NCBI GenBank assembly: GCA_030062745.1
Contig: CP099840.1
Span: 32,299,810 to 32,363,809 of the forward strand
Length of the DNA: 64,000 nucleotides
From: Capitulum mitella
Taxonomy: Eukaryota > Arthropoda > Thecostraca > Pollicipedomorpha > Pollicipedidae
Direction: 5' to 3'
Shown: piece after piece, positions 1 through 11,580 of the stretch
Layout: each line of letters starts with the position of its first letter
Numbering within the stretch: position 1 is the stretch's first letter
Made by a program: the position numbers and the translations under genes
Notes under the pieces: generated by a model
What the model saw: the letters and a program-made list of their open reading frames with translations, nothing else
Database searches by the model: none
What the model was told of the DNA's origin: nothing

Positions 1-3000
1 AACACTTAACATGAAAGAGCCTATGTATAAACCCGGACTGGTGCTGGTGCTAAAAAGTCTTCTTTCTGCGGTGATTGGCTAACGATTGACAAAGGTGCCT
101 GCCAGACCCTTGGTGACTGGGTGTCTGTTTTCGTGTGACTGGGTGTTCATTGCGATTTTGATCGGTAGGTAGCCATTTGGACAGCCAGTTGACATGTTCA
201 CGAACATTGTTACAGGAGAGATATGAGAGACTGGTGACATTTCTCAGGGAGAGTACGAAATTGGTTAAGGTTTTCCGGAAATCTGCAGATTATGTAAGCT
301 CTTTTTGCGACAGTTGTAAGGGATAAGTGGCATTGATGCGGGCTTTTCGTAAAACTGCATATCAGTTAAACTGTTTTCGCGGAAGTTATGCATACTTTCC
401 TCCATTTGGTGTCGCCGCAACATGCATACCGACATACTGTGGCTACACTGAAAATCTTATATTGCCGTCCTGGGATTGTTGGATGCGATTATGCATTGCA
501 GGTTACGCTAAATGGCTACACAGCCGGTGCACGTGCCTGTGACATAAGACGTGAGTATCGACGTGTGAAGCAACGTTGGAAACACAGTTTGAAGTGGAAA
601 GGATTGAAGGACAGATCAAAAACTGGACGGTCATCAAGCATGGACGTAACAAATGATCCGGCTGCTGTGTTCCGTGCTGAATGCATCGGAAAATATGAAA
701 CACCATTGCTCGCAGAGGTAGTTTGCATTGGCCTGGTACTGTCCCATGCATTAACGTTATGTTATTAGATATAAAGTTAATGTTAATGTTTAAGTTAATG
801 TAACTGTAAAGTTAATGCTATCATACAGCAATCACTGGTGGCAGTCGTCAGTATCAGTAAGTTGTAATATGAGAAATTTTAGCTTTTCGCTGCCTGTGGT
901 TGAACGATTAGACCTGAGACTGCAAGAGAGTTTGAATATCTACCATTCAGTGGCGGCGGATCGTTTATTTGATCAGGGGGCCATAACGAAATTTCGAGGC
1001 CCGTGGATCTTGAGAGACTCTCTTTCTAAAAAGGGCCCCTCATCCCCAAAAGTCAATGTTGCACGAGAACTTCCGTCGTGGGGTCACCTAATGGGAGTCG
1101 TATTTCGGCCGATCGGACGAGGTAAGCCGACGATTCACAGTCGTGCGTTGTGCAAACTCTGGCACTTAACCGCTAAGCTCGCGTAACCTGAGCAACGGAC
1201 TTGGCATACACGGCTTTCATTGTCATAGGTAGTTTACTGCGTGTTAAATGCATGATAAACACGCAAACACGATGGCGTATTGTTTCAGAACTTCATTACC
1301 ACCATAATTCAAAGCTGCCTTAAAAGCGCATTGCGCATTGACTAGCTGTACGCATGAATAGCCTGCCCCGGCCGTCTACGTGAGTAGCTTGGCGCGCCAT
1401 ACGGCCGTCTGCTGCCGCTGTGCACAGCACCTCCACTTTTCCAACAAAACGGTGCGCGCGCCTGAGCAGGTGCGACACAGTCCAGTCTCACTGTGAGCTC
1501 CTAACGGCCATGGACAGACAGCTGGTCGGAAGCCAAGGCGACTGGCGCGATGAAATACGACGAAATATAAGTTTTATTATCGTACTGGTAAGGTTTCATA
1601 CAAAAATTAAGATACCCTTAAATCAACTCAACACATAAACACAGTGTTAAAAAATGGATTAAACATTAGACATAAGCCAATTATTCGATTACAACGTCCG
1701 TTTCTGAGAAGTGTACTCTGAAAAAAATGTACGCATGCACAAGGATCACAGAAGTGCGATGTCACGTTGTCTGTGTGCTTCTGCCGAGTCGGATTTGTCG
1801 ACCGAGATTTTTGCACTTTGTCATCTTTGTCCGGAAAACATAGATCAAATCTCAGCATGGATCATCACAGATCACGGTACACAGATGAAATTCTAAGCAA
1901 CAGCAGGAGCCTTTGTAAAAGGTACACTGAAACCTTTACCTAGGAAATAATCTAAATGATACAACTATAGCAAATGATTTGACGGTCACGTACGTTATCG
2001 AAACAGTCGCACCAAAAGTGTTGAAAAACTGAGTATGTGGTGAAGAAATTTACCTTGAAAGTATATGCATCTGATGAATGCATTACATCTAGTGGTACCC
2101 TCGTACTCTGCATCACAAATGCATAGCAGAAAGAAAGGAGTGTTGTCAGACAGACCCAATGGGTGACTTTTGGAGGAAGCGACAAATTAGTTAATAAGCA
2201 AGTTTGTACAGGCTAACAGGCAAAGGAGCCTTCGTCTTCTTTGAGTATCTAAAACATCGTCTGGGTCCAAAGCCGCCATACCGCCAGTGCGAAGAACACA
2301 CAGGCTGGGCCTTACGGGAGCAATCCGGACAGATACGTCTTCGTTAAACTTTCTGAACTGGATTTCGCTCCAAACTGTATTCTTGTAATTTCGATCGAAG
2401 ACTTAACCCGGAAGTTGCTGCGCTGAGGCACCACCATGGTCTTGCTGGGGGAGCCGTTGAACGCCCCATCCCGTAACTCTAGAACCAATGGACCGATTAA
2501 GCTGATCTAAACGGCGATCGATAATTTGCGATCGTATGATTCCAATAAATGTAAGATGTTTGCATTGGGGTCACAGATGATGTCAAAGGTTAGGGTCAAA
2601 CCCCAGAATTTCGGAAATTTTTCTACCTCGGTTAACTGCATCTGCAAAACGACCGGGGTGCGAACAACACGTAATGGCAAGCTATAGATATTTTGTAGTT
2701 TCTTTCAAGACCAAATGATACCGACAGTCATCCAAGGCCAAAGTCAAGGCCAGGGGCACATTGGGCTTTTCAGCATAAAGTCCTTAAGCATGTTTGCTGA
2801 ATTAATTAGGGCTGAGAACTCCATAAAACGCTTTGACATATTCATATATGCACCAGATAGGCTTCAAATGATTGCCAAAACGTGTTTTTATCCAACAGCT
2901 GCTGGGCTGTTTTGCCACTTTCGACTTGCTCAGAGCGAGGGAGGGTCATTTAACTCCGCACAGATAACTTGGCATTTAACTCCACTCAAGAACTCCGTAA

Positions 3001-4379
3001 ATAATGAACCAATTTTGCTAATCTAAACGGCAATCGATTATTCTGGACGATGCGGCTCTGTCCATATATTGGTTTTTGATATTAATAGCATTTCATAGGT
3101 CACTGGTCATGTCAAACAGCAACACTTCACCGATTTGAGGAATGCTGATTCTGATCGTGCAAAATGAGGGCTACAGACCTCCTAAGGCCCAAATATGTGG
3201 AGGGTATGTGTAAAATACCAATATACGTCTGTCTCAAGATCATGGTCACACAGTCTAACCTGGGCCACGAGATATTACCCTACTGATTTCACCCCTTTCG
3301 CACTTCATCAATCTGTTCATTTCGGGAGCTCCCCTCCCCCGACGCAAGTGTTGGGAACCGGAAGTGGCGGTGCGCACTGAACCTGCCTCCCCCCGTGTAA
3401 CGTGTATCCACACACCTGCTCACTGATGAGGAAAGGTGGTGAGAAAAACCGACTTCTCACTCCCACGCCGGGAAAATGTCCCCTTACCAGTTCTGCACAG
3501 CGATGTTTGTCACTGTTCCGTTGAAACGAAGCGTTTGCATTCTGGATTTTAGCGCCGTTTTACGTACACCGAGCGGAGCACTAAAGAAACGTTCATCTGA
3601 CCGGGCGGTGTTCTGCGATACAGCAGTGCATGTAGCAGTGCATGCCGTTCATGCTATTAACTGTGCTGAACCGATGTTACATATATCAGTATCCTTTTGA
3701 GAACAGCACTAACTCCCATTCGACGGCCACTGGGAGAAACCCATAATGAGAAATGTCTCACATGGCTCCGATATCAAATTGGCAGCGCGCCATTTGATAT
3801 CGATTTTAGCGCGTGAGATAAACTGATCATTGAGTGGTATTCAGAACACGAACTGCGTGTGTCTGAGTGCGATGTCTACCAGACTTGTGCTCTGATTCCT
3901 AGTTATCCCCCTTCGCCACGTCACCCGTCGTTTGACCTTTTCACAGGTCAGCCCATCTAATAAGGGCGGATATAGAAAGGAAAGGTTATACGAACAGAGT
4001 TCTCCCATGTGTTGCTCAAGTGGCCTTTCTGCAAAAAGTGTAAACGTTCAATGAAATGTCTACCAAATGCTTTCAAGAATGTCAACCAAAATGACTGCTT
4101 GAAGTGCAGTACATGAGAGAACTTGCATAACATTAACTTCCCTTCTTGTATCCACCCACGCTGGAGGGGCTGGCCTGCCGGGGGTGGGGTGACAAGTGAC
4201 GTAGTGAAGGGGGACAACTCGGAATCAGGCACAAGTCTGGTGTCAACTCGCCTGTGCGAAGTAGATCCGAACCTTGCATTTGTTACAGGCAATGCTTAGT
4301 TTGATTTTTTGCCTGCAAGAGTGCCTCACCCGACCTGAGAGTGACAGCTGGGGTATGCTCGAGTGGGGGCGTAACGGCT
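1..4379. other. Intergenic region, no gene recognised
   Basis: I see no exon with family resemblance on either strand. Open frames are short, start at random and have no coding-like composition. The only local structure is a short AT-rich run around 768-816 built from repeats of the type TTAATGT/AAGTTAATG. Nothing indicates an RNA gene. Confidence 0.5.
768..816. repeat. Short AT-rich imperfect repeat
   Basis: About five imperfect copies of an 8-12 base word containing GTTAATG lie in a row. It is probably simple sequence; no function is implied. Confidence 0.5.
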
Positions 4380-4960
4380 TTGGCGCATCTATATCGCACG
4401 TACCCGGAGGTCCGATATAGGATACTAGAGGCTGCAGGCCGATAAAAGGGTGCGATCGTACTGGACTCTGCCCACCAAAGAGGTTAGGTCGCGCGAAGTG
4501 AGTAGTAGGTTATGTTAAAGTAGGACATTTTTGGATGTAATCCATAATAGGTGAGAACCAGGAGAAGTGGGACGCGGGAGAGCCGGGACTGCACCCTTTT
4601 CTCCTTCAAATTGCTTCCAAGCGCGAGTTTGTTCGGTAATCTTTACATGTACCACAACGGCCAGAGTGCAGGGCTCCGAGGCAGATTCTACGGCAAGCGC
4701 AAATACTCGTGACGTTAGAGAAGTCCAAGTTCCACGAGTCCACTGAAATCATTTTTCTCCACGGTTTAGTGAAGCCATTGTTGGTTAACTGGGTGAAAGA
4801 TCGTATGGCGAAAGGTGATATGTAAAAGATGGCGAGGCAAAAGGTCGTATAAGGTAAATATAAAACGACAAATATAGTGTCGAAGGTGCGACCCCGCTCC
4901 CGAGGCGCGGTAAAGGCTACTAGAGGCCGCAAACCGATATGAGGATGCGGTCGGACCTCA
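4380..4960 (-). repeat. 210-bp interspersed repeat family, inverted units
   Basis: Two partial units (about 4380-4510 and 4780-4960) are the reverse complement of the tandem units at 5058-5830. Shared landmarks on the minus strand are a CGCGCGACCTAACCTC block, a GATCGCACCC block, a GGCCTGCAGCC block and a CCTATAtCGCGCCTCcGG block, in that order. Together with the plus-oriented units they form a head-to-head arrangement around 4960-5050. There is no open frame that runs through the units. The family looks like a mobile or satellite-derived non-coding repeat; I do not recognise it. Confidence 0.75.
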
Positions 4961-5057
4961 TAACTTAATTTAATTATAACCTCATCACCTAATTATCAGG
5001 TTATGTCTAAATAGAGCCTGGTTAGACATAATCTAATACCGCGCTACACTCGGCCTG

Positions 5058-5320
5058 CGGCCTCTATTATCCTATACCGCGCTTCTGACGCGGGGTTGAG
5101 TCTTCGGCGCAACATTTGTCCTTTGATATTTATCTCTTACGATCTTTTGCCTGAGAGTCCTTTGCCACATGAGGGTAAAAAGAGCCTGTTTAAACGTGAC
5201 GTAATACCGCGCTTCGCGCGACCTAACCTTTTTGTTAGGCAGAGCCAAGTTCGATCGCACCCTCTTGTCGGCCTGCGTCCTCCAATGGTGCACATAGCGT
5301 GTGGTGCAGGCCATTATTTT

Positions 5321-5363
<43 letters not shown>

Positions 5364-5830
5364 TATACCTCCGGCGTGGGGTTTTCCGTTCGGTGCAACA
5401 TCAGTTCTTGGATATTTATTTCATACGATCTTTTGCCTTACGATCTTCTGTCATATGACGGTAAACAGCGCCCATTGATATGTAACATAAAGCCGTGCTT
5501 CGCGCAACCTAACCTCTTTGTTAGACAGAACCAAGTCCGATCGCACCCTCTTATCGGCCTGCAGCCCCTACTAGCCTATATCGCGCCTCCGGCGCAACAT
5601 TTGTCCTTAGATATTTTTTTGACTTACGGTGCTGTGACATGCTCAGCATACGCTTCCTTTTCAGATATAACCAAATACCGCTTTCCGCGTGATCACTATT
5701 CGCGCGACCTTATCTCTTTGTTGGACAGAACCAAGTCTAACTGCACCCTTTATCGACCCTCAACCTCAAGTATCTTACGCCGCGCCTTCGGCGCAACTTT
5801 GCCTTCCTTTATTTATTTCCTTCCTTTGTT
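5058..5830 (+). repeat. 210-bp repeat family, tandem units
   Basis: Three full units and one partial (about 5058-5285, 5362-5567, 5568-5765, 5766-5830) follow each other in one orientation. Each starts with CCTATAcCGCGC-like sequence, continues with GGCGCAACATTTGTCCTTgGATATTT, then TACGATCTTTTGCC, and ends with CGCGCGACCTAACCTCTTTGTTAG-type sequence (pieces given separately because units differ). A TA dinucleotide run separates units one and two. Divergence between units is perhaps 15-25% by eye, so this is not a recent amplification. Confidence 0.75.
5323..5361. repeat. (TA)n microsatellite
   Basis: An uninterrupted TA run lies between two units of the 210-bp repeat. Confidence 0.95.
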
Positions 5831-6690
5831 TATCTCATGTGATCTTTCGCCCATTTACCCAAAGATGACGTCCCTAATTTGTGGAGGAAAACAGTTTTAT
5901 AGAAGTGGAACTTTATTCCCACTTCTATGACGTCACGAGCATTTGAGTTTGCTTGTAGAATCTTTCTAGAAACTTTGGATTCTGGCCATGGTGGTACACT
6001 TAGTAAAGATTACCGTTTCTTCCTATAACAATATTGTTCTCAAGCATGGTCACGCCGTCCATGACCATCTTTTCCAGAGAACTGGCAGATAGGCGGGACG
6101 TTGCAAAAAGTTTGTTTTTACAACCTTGCAATGAGTGAGCTAGAGGAAATTTGCCTCGTCTTTTTCAAACTAGGTATTACTGGACCATCCAGCAGGATAT
6201 AGCACACTTCCTCATGTACCTTCCCGCACCTTGTAAATATCATCGTTTTTCTAGGGCCGACATGTTTGCCTGATCTGACGGTGACGGGAGAGTTGGTGTC
6301 GTGTCGTAACGACAGGTAGCTGGCATCGTTAAGCACTAGACTTTGCGCACGCGAATGGAGATTTTGTTGATTAAAAATGAGGGGATGTGAAAATAGATTT
6401 GCTATGGTGGCTTCTTTCGTTAATACGTAACTGAAATATAATCGACAGTTAAAGTCTATTTTCAGTTTGATATTAAGGCCGTTGCAGACGAAACATTTGG
6501 TCCTCCGGGCCGGATTTCGGATCTTGGCCAGTTTAACGTAACGCCAGTCAATGTATTACATAAAATAACAGAGTAGCTTGATTCACTTTGATTCGTACAT
6601 TGACAAAATGAGTGTGAAACCTATACCTATATCTATATCTTATATATATATATATATTCTTATATATATAGAACCTATATCTCTGAACAG
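5831..6690. other. Intergenic, no gene recognised
   Basis: No coding signal was seen on either strand. A short TA-rich stretch (6630-6672) ends the region just before the BEL/Pao remnant. Confidence 0.45.
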
Positions 6691-6699
6691 CACACAAGG

Positions 6700-8330
6700 C
6701 CAACTCAAGACCCGGCATGAAGTTGCTGCTAGCACTTCATCCACAAAGAGCTCGGTGCGGAGGAGGGCCCAGTTCTCCAGGCTGAAGAACAGGCAAAGCG
6801 GGCCGCTGAGGACGTGGAACGAACGGTCGAGGCTCGTAAACGAGCGGCAGCGGCAGCGGCGGCAGCGGCGGCAGCGGCTGAGGCCAAAGCCCAACTGGCG
6901 TTAGATGAGGCCCGCGTGGAGGCCCATAAGGCTGCCGTCGGCGTGGCGGCGATGAATGATTTGGAAAGCCCGCTGCGAGGTTCCGACGAGCCGAACTGCC
7001 TGTGCAGATAACGAAAACCGGCCCCCATGAGCGCACAGAGACTTGGGTAACAACGCTACCCTCTGGACGGGGAGACTGCCGGGTACCCACAGCGCTCCCC
7101 AAGATAACCATGGAGAAATCTGACGATTGCTCTCTGGAGTGGCCCAGGTAGAATGCGTTGTTGAAGGTCCTCGTGCGCGACGACGACGGACACTGAGCGC
7201 CTCGCTCGTCTGTAGTCCTTCCTCACCGGGGAAGCGCGAGAGGCTGTTCGTGGATTGCTATGTGACGGTTGTATGTACGAGGAGGCGCTGAAGGAGCTGG
7301 AGCTACATTTCGGTGACGCTCGTGCTGTTGTGAAAGTTACCCTCGCTAGCGTGCTGCAACATCCTCCTGTGAAGGAAAATGATATCAATGAGCCCAGTCG
7401 CTTTCTCGTGTGCTTCATGCTGCGGTCAGTGTCCTGACTGCCAGAAGCTTTGAAGTCGAGCTCGCTGCCACAACAATCCTCGAGCAAGTACTGGGCAAGC
7501 TGCCGACGTCGCTGGCCTGGCAGTGGGGTCACCTGGAGCTGAAGATGGGACCGCGCCGGCCGACTCTTGCTGACGTCGACCAGTGGCTGAAACCGCTGGT
7601 TCCGGCGGGCCGCCGCGCGCTCAGTGTACCTCAGCAGCCAGCGGCGATGACGTCACAGACGCGGCGGGCCGATGCGGTGGGACCACACGGGCGTCGCCGC
7701 GGGCTGGCGATGGTAATCAGCGCACCACTCTGGCTACGGTGGCCACGATGACAGGCACAACATGCCCGGGCTGTGTTGGAGAAGTGCCCGAGTTGGCAGC
7801 CGCCCGGCCTTCAAATCCAGTCCGCCTGCGGACTGCTTGCAGTTCGTGCGCGATAGTAAGCGCTGTTACCGCTGTTTGGGTGAGTCACATTGGGCCAGCC
7901 GGTGTCGGAGTAAGGTGATCTGCAGAGAGAGCGGCTGCCGCGGCAAACACCGTCCTCTGCTGCACGTGACGATTCCTTCAAGTCGGCGCCCGGAGAAGGC
8001 ATCAGTATTGATCGCTGACCAGCCGAGGCGTGTGATGCCGACGTCTATGGAGGCGGCCACCAAAACCAGGACCACACGGCTGCAAGTTGCTCCCGTGAGA
8101 TCGCATGGCACAGCTGGGAAGTTCCACGACACGCGTGCACTGCTAGACTCAGGAGCCGACACGTCTCTCTGTGCAGATCGCGTGCTGCGAGCGCTGTCGG
8201 TGACGGGACCGACGGAGGAGCTCCCACTGGGCAACGTGGAGGGTACCGCCATGAGACGATCTGCGATGAAGGTGTCGCTTCAGGTGTCACCGCTGTCGGC
8301 GGACCGGGCAATCGTGCACTGCCTTCCTGG
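6700..8330 (+). mobile_element. Degenerate BEL/Pao LTR retrotransposon: gag and protease part
   Basis: Reading the plus strand with several frame changes gives the usual order of a BEL/Pao polyprotein. A charged, alanine-rich coiled coil comes first (6814-7011, polyalanine from a GGCAGC run). It is followed by a DUF1759-like gag segment (7255-7600, with a frame break near 7420), a zinc knuckle (CYRCLGESHWASRC at about 7861-7904) and a DUF1758-like aspartic protease with the active-site motif ALLDSGADTSLC near 8138-8173. Stops and frameshifts in the gag part mean it cannot make a full polyprotein. No LTR, primer-binding site or reverse transcriptase was found in the window. The right edge runs into an oppositely oriented piece of the same class of element. 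Confidence 0.85.
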
Positions 8331-8970
8331 CCGCCGCTCTCGCATGGGGAATCCAGAACGTCCGCCGCAGCTCGTTTAATACGTGCTCAGCCCCGGAATG
8401 CAATAGCTTCTGGTGGATCTCCCTCACAGTCAGAGTTGTGACACGGCTTTCGCGAGGGAGGATGAGAGGGTGTCGAGTTTCTTCTTGCAGAGGGCCATTG
8501 GCTAATCGCCCGCTGACACGAAACAGTCCATCCTGGTCCAGGAGCGGTGAGACGGAACGGAGGCGGCTGCTGGTTTCGACTGGCACTCCCTTCTTCAGAA
8601 CCTGTACTTCCGAGCTGAACGCTCGCTGCTGCAGCCCGCGAACGATAAGCCTTTCGGCGTCCTGCAGCTCGTCCACTGAGAGTGGACGGGACTTTTCCCA
8701 GCTTCGGCGATCTTCGATCGAGTAAGCGGCAGCACAGTTGGTCAGAAAACGCAGCAGCCAGCCGACCACCCGTCTGTAACGCAGCCAGCTGGAGAATCGC
8801 TCTGGGTCAGGGAGAGCGGTCGTCACCGTCTCCTCTTCTCGCCGAGTGACGAGCACCGTTCTAATTTCAGGGTCATCGTCTGCCAGCACCTGCCGTTTGT
8901 CATCAGCTGGCCAGTCAGGCTCCAGGGCCCTTACACGGCAGATGGCCCGAGACAACCCAAAAGCTAGCAA
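8287..8970 (-). mobile_element. BEL/Pao retrotransposon: integrase N-terminal part, inverted
   Basis: A 227-codon open frame on the minus strand matches the stretch between RNase H and integrase of BEL/Pao pol. It contains DGLFRVSGRL, then HPLILPRES and TLTVREIHQKLLHSG, then LRRTFWIPHARAAARK and HDCPV, which is the HHCC zinc-binding region. The second cysteine of the expected C-x-x-C is absent (CPVR), because the frame runs into the inverted junction near 8296. The frame has no stop over about 680 bases, so it may be younger than the gag remnant beside it. The catalytic DDE core is not present. Confidence 0.85.
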
Positions 8971-10175
8971 AAAAGTTTCTAGAAACTACAAGGGAGCAGA
9001 GGGCTTCCGGACCTGATACAGACACGACATCTGAAGTAAAGGGAGGGCGCAGCCGCCTAAAATCCCGCCGTTGATGTCATACTTTGGCCACTTTGTAGGG
9101 CAAGAAAACGCAAAATCCTCTCAGGAGGTAACGCGCTTGAATTTTTTCGGTTACCTTATATGGCAAAAAAAATTGTCAAATATTTCAACTGGGCCAGAGC
9201 ACATCAACGTTTTCTTCATATCTGAACACCAAAAAAATGGAAGGCGAGGTCGGGAAGGGGCCCCGCGCTGACCACCCCACCCCTCTGCGAAATCCTGGGT
9301 CCGTCCTTGCCGAGCGTACCATACCATGGTTGTGCCCGCTAACGTAGCAAGAATTCCGGAAAGAGGGAGGGGTCAGAACTAAAGTAAAAGGATTAACAGT
9401 TCTCTTACCATTTTATTGTGAACATGGGCAAATTTTCCGTGTCATTCCCAGCATACGTGGGGATTTTGAAAACGAAAGGTTATCACTTTTTAGTTTGGAA
9501 ATGTTTTCGTCTTTTGAAAAAATCATTTGTGATTAAAGCCAATTTGTGGAAACTACTGACCATAAGGGAGCCGGGTGGAGGGGTCAGTTGACCCCTCTGA
9601 CACTCCTCTCGCCACGTTGTTTCTTGAGCCTGATCCATGTTGTGGCTGAAGGCAATCTCTGGGTGCGAAAGCATGCATTTCCTTTTTCCTTTTGAAATCA
9701 TCTGCTTTCATATTACGGATGACAGTGGGCCCTCATTGGCTAATGAGGTCTGTGTCAAGGCCTTGATGTTTTGATTATTTGTATAGGAACGTTGAAAAAG
9801 TGGGGAAGGCAGCATCATAGAATTAGTGTTTTAAAAAATGCTTGATGGGCCATGCTGTGCCGACCTTGTATACATAACAAATGTTTTATAACTGGACGTA
9901 ATGACCATTTTTGGTTCTGCGGTCTCTGGGTCGCCCTCAGGAGTAATGAGTGTGAGACCCACTTCCGTTTCCGGCTCGTGTTCGGGTAATAGTGACATTT
10001 CGCTGTCCCCCACGATAACCGGCGTGGCCAGCTGCGATGCGAATGACCCTGATAGTCGAGAGCATAAGCGGAATATTCTAAAATGCGTTTCCATTGCATA
10101 TCTTTCCAAAGGTGTGTGCCAGATCTCAAAACCATTGAGAGGGGAAGGGGGGAATTTGGTCCAGAATGTCATTAA
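8971..10175. other. Intergenic, no gene recognised
   Basis: No supported exon, RNA or transposon was found. Small open frames here lack family resemblance and change frame without splice sites. Confidence 0.4.
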
Positions 10176-10189
10176 CTAACCCAAGTACC

Positions 10190-10665
10190 AACCAAACCCT
10201 CTTCCGGCCGGAAGCCGAGGCCCCGAGGCAGGGTTGGAACGACGTTTCAGTGACAGAAGGTACTCAGGCGACCCGGGTCCATTCTGTGAGGCCCCTGAAA
10301 AAAATGTTAGATTCCCGGTCTCAGGGCTGCTTTTAGGTAAATCAGTATGAGGCCCTCTCACGAAGGAAAGACGGGATCTTCTAGGAGGGTGCGGTTGATC
10401 CCGGTTCTGCGCAGCCCACAAGGGTTTATCCTGTGAGGCTTTCCAAAAATTGGAATCTGACCCGTGGTTCTTTTGAGCGTGATCGGTATGAAGCCTTCTT
10501 ACGAACTGGAGCTGGGGCACTGGAGCCGGGCCCCTAGCAGGGTCCGAAACCTGGGTCATGGTAGGCCAGCCGGGTCCGTTCGTGAGGCCTCTTAAAAATT
10601 GCAAGTTCACGGTCTCTGGTCACCTTTGGGTGCAACCTGTTCGAGGCCCTTACCGGAAGAAAGGG
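10190..10665. repeat. Tandem repeat, about 147-bp unit, 3 copies
   Basis: The landmark GTGAGGCcyctt-AAAAATTG occurs near 10286, 10432 and 10580, a spacing of 146-148 bases. Each copy also has a GGTCTCtGG..CTTTtGGGT block and a TATGAGGCCcTCTTACGAA block in the same order. Copies differ at many positions. No coding frame is kept across units. Confidence 0.8.
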
Positions 10666-11580
10666 GGTCCATAATGAAACAGGATTTGAAGGAATACGAA
10701 AGCCATGCGCCGACAATTGCTTGCCTGCATAATGACGTTTTCCTTGTTTGTTTCGTTTAGTTTATAAAGTCGCTCTTACTCCATTTTCTTTCTTTTATTC
10801 ACTTCTTACGATACCTCTGAAGCTCATATATAGGGGGGGGGGCAGAAACATAGTTTTTCCCCGCATCCATTGCCATAAGCGCCGGAGCCAAGGGGCCAGG
10901 GGAGCTTCAGTTCCCCCCCCCAACCTTTTTTAAATTTAATATTGACCTTATAGACATTGACTGGAAAAAAACTGACCCAAAATGCTTCCCAGTCCCCCAA
11001 CTGAAGAGCAGTTCCCGTGCCACAGTCCACTGCGATTGCTGCCCTTCCGTGCCATCTTCCGCCGGCTTTACTTTGATTACTTTGTGACCGTCTGTACACT
11101 AACTAGTATTTGCTTAGGATGAAGCACATAGGTAGTTTTTTTGAACGAGGTGCGGTACTAAGCTGAGAAGATTTGGTCAATGACCGGTATTTAAACGACC
11201 GATGTCCCTAGGTTCTCCCACAGCTGGGACTAGCCGGGGCGACGTCATGTGCGAAGTGCGATTGGTTCATGTTTCGTGGACTTGATTCTGCCACTGGTAG
11301 TAAAAATCTCTTCGCTTTCCTGTGCTGCCATATTTGAGACACCGTCCCCCGTTCATTCCGCACTTTCGTAAACAGGCGTACACCGAAGGCAAACGACTGA
11401 CTGACGCCCGACGAGACACGGGACTTGACCGAGGAATTTGGACACGTAAGCCCAAGAGGCTGTGTCCTCACTCACAAACAAACAAACAAACAAACGTACA
11501 CCGAAGGAGCGCACTGGTACGTCTTAAGTCGTTGTACGTGCTCTGTTCGTGGTCAAGGATCATTATTAAGTACATTTGAC
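10666..11580. other. Intergenic, no gene recognised
   Basis: It contains short homopolymer runs (G run near 10834, C run near 10914) and a (CAAA)n tract near 11475-11494. No exon was supported. Confidence 0.4.

Noticed and set aside
3957-4292. 111-codon minus-strand frame
   Set aside because: No recognisable domain, no splice context, and codon use as in the surrounding intergenic DNA.
11390-11475. tRNA-derived SINE or tRNA on the minus strand (GGTCAAGTCCCG resembles a B box)
   Set aside because: The T-arm stem does not pair and no A box or cloverleaf can be drawn.
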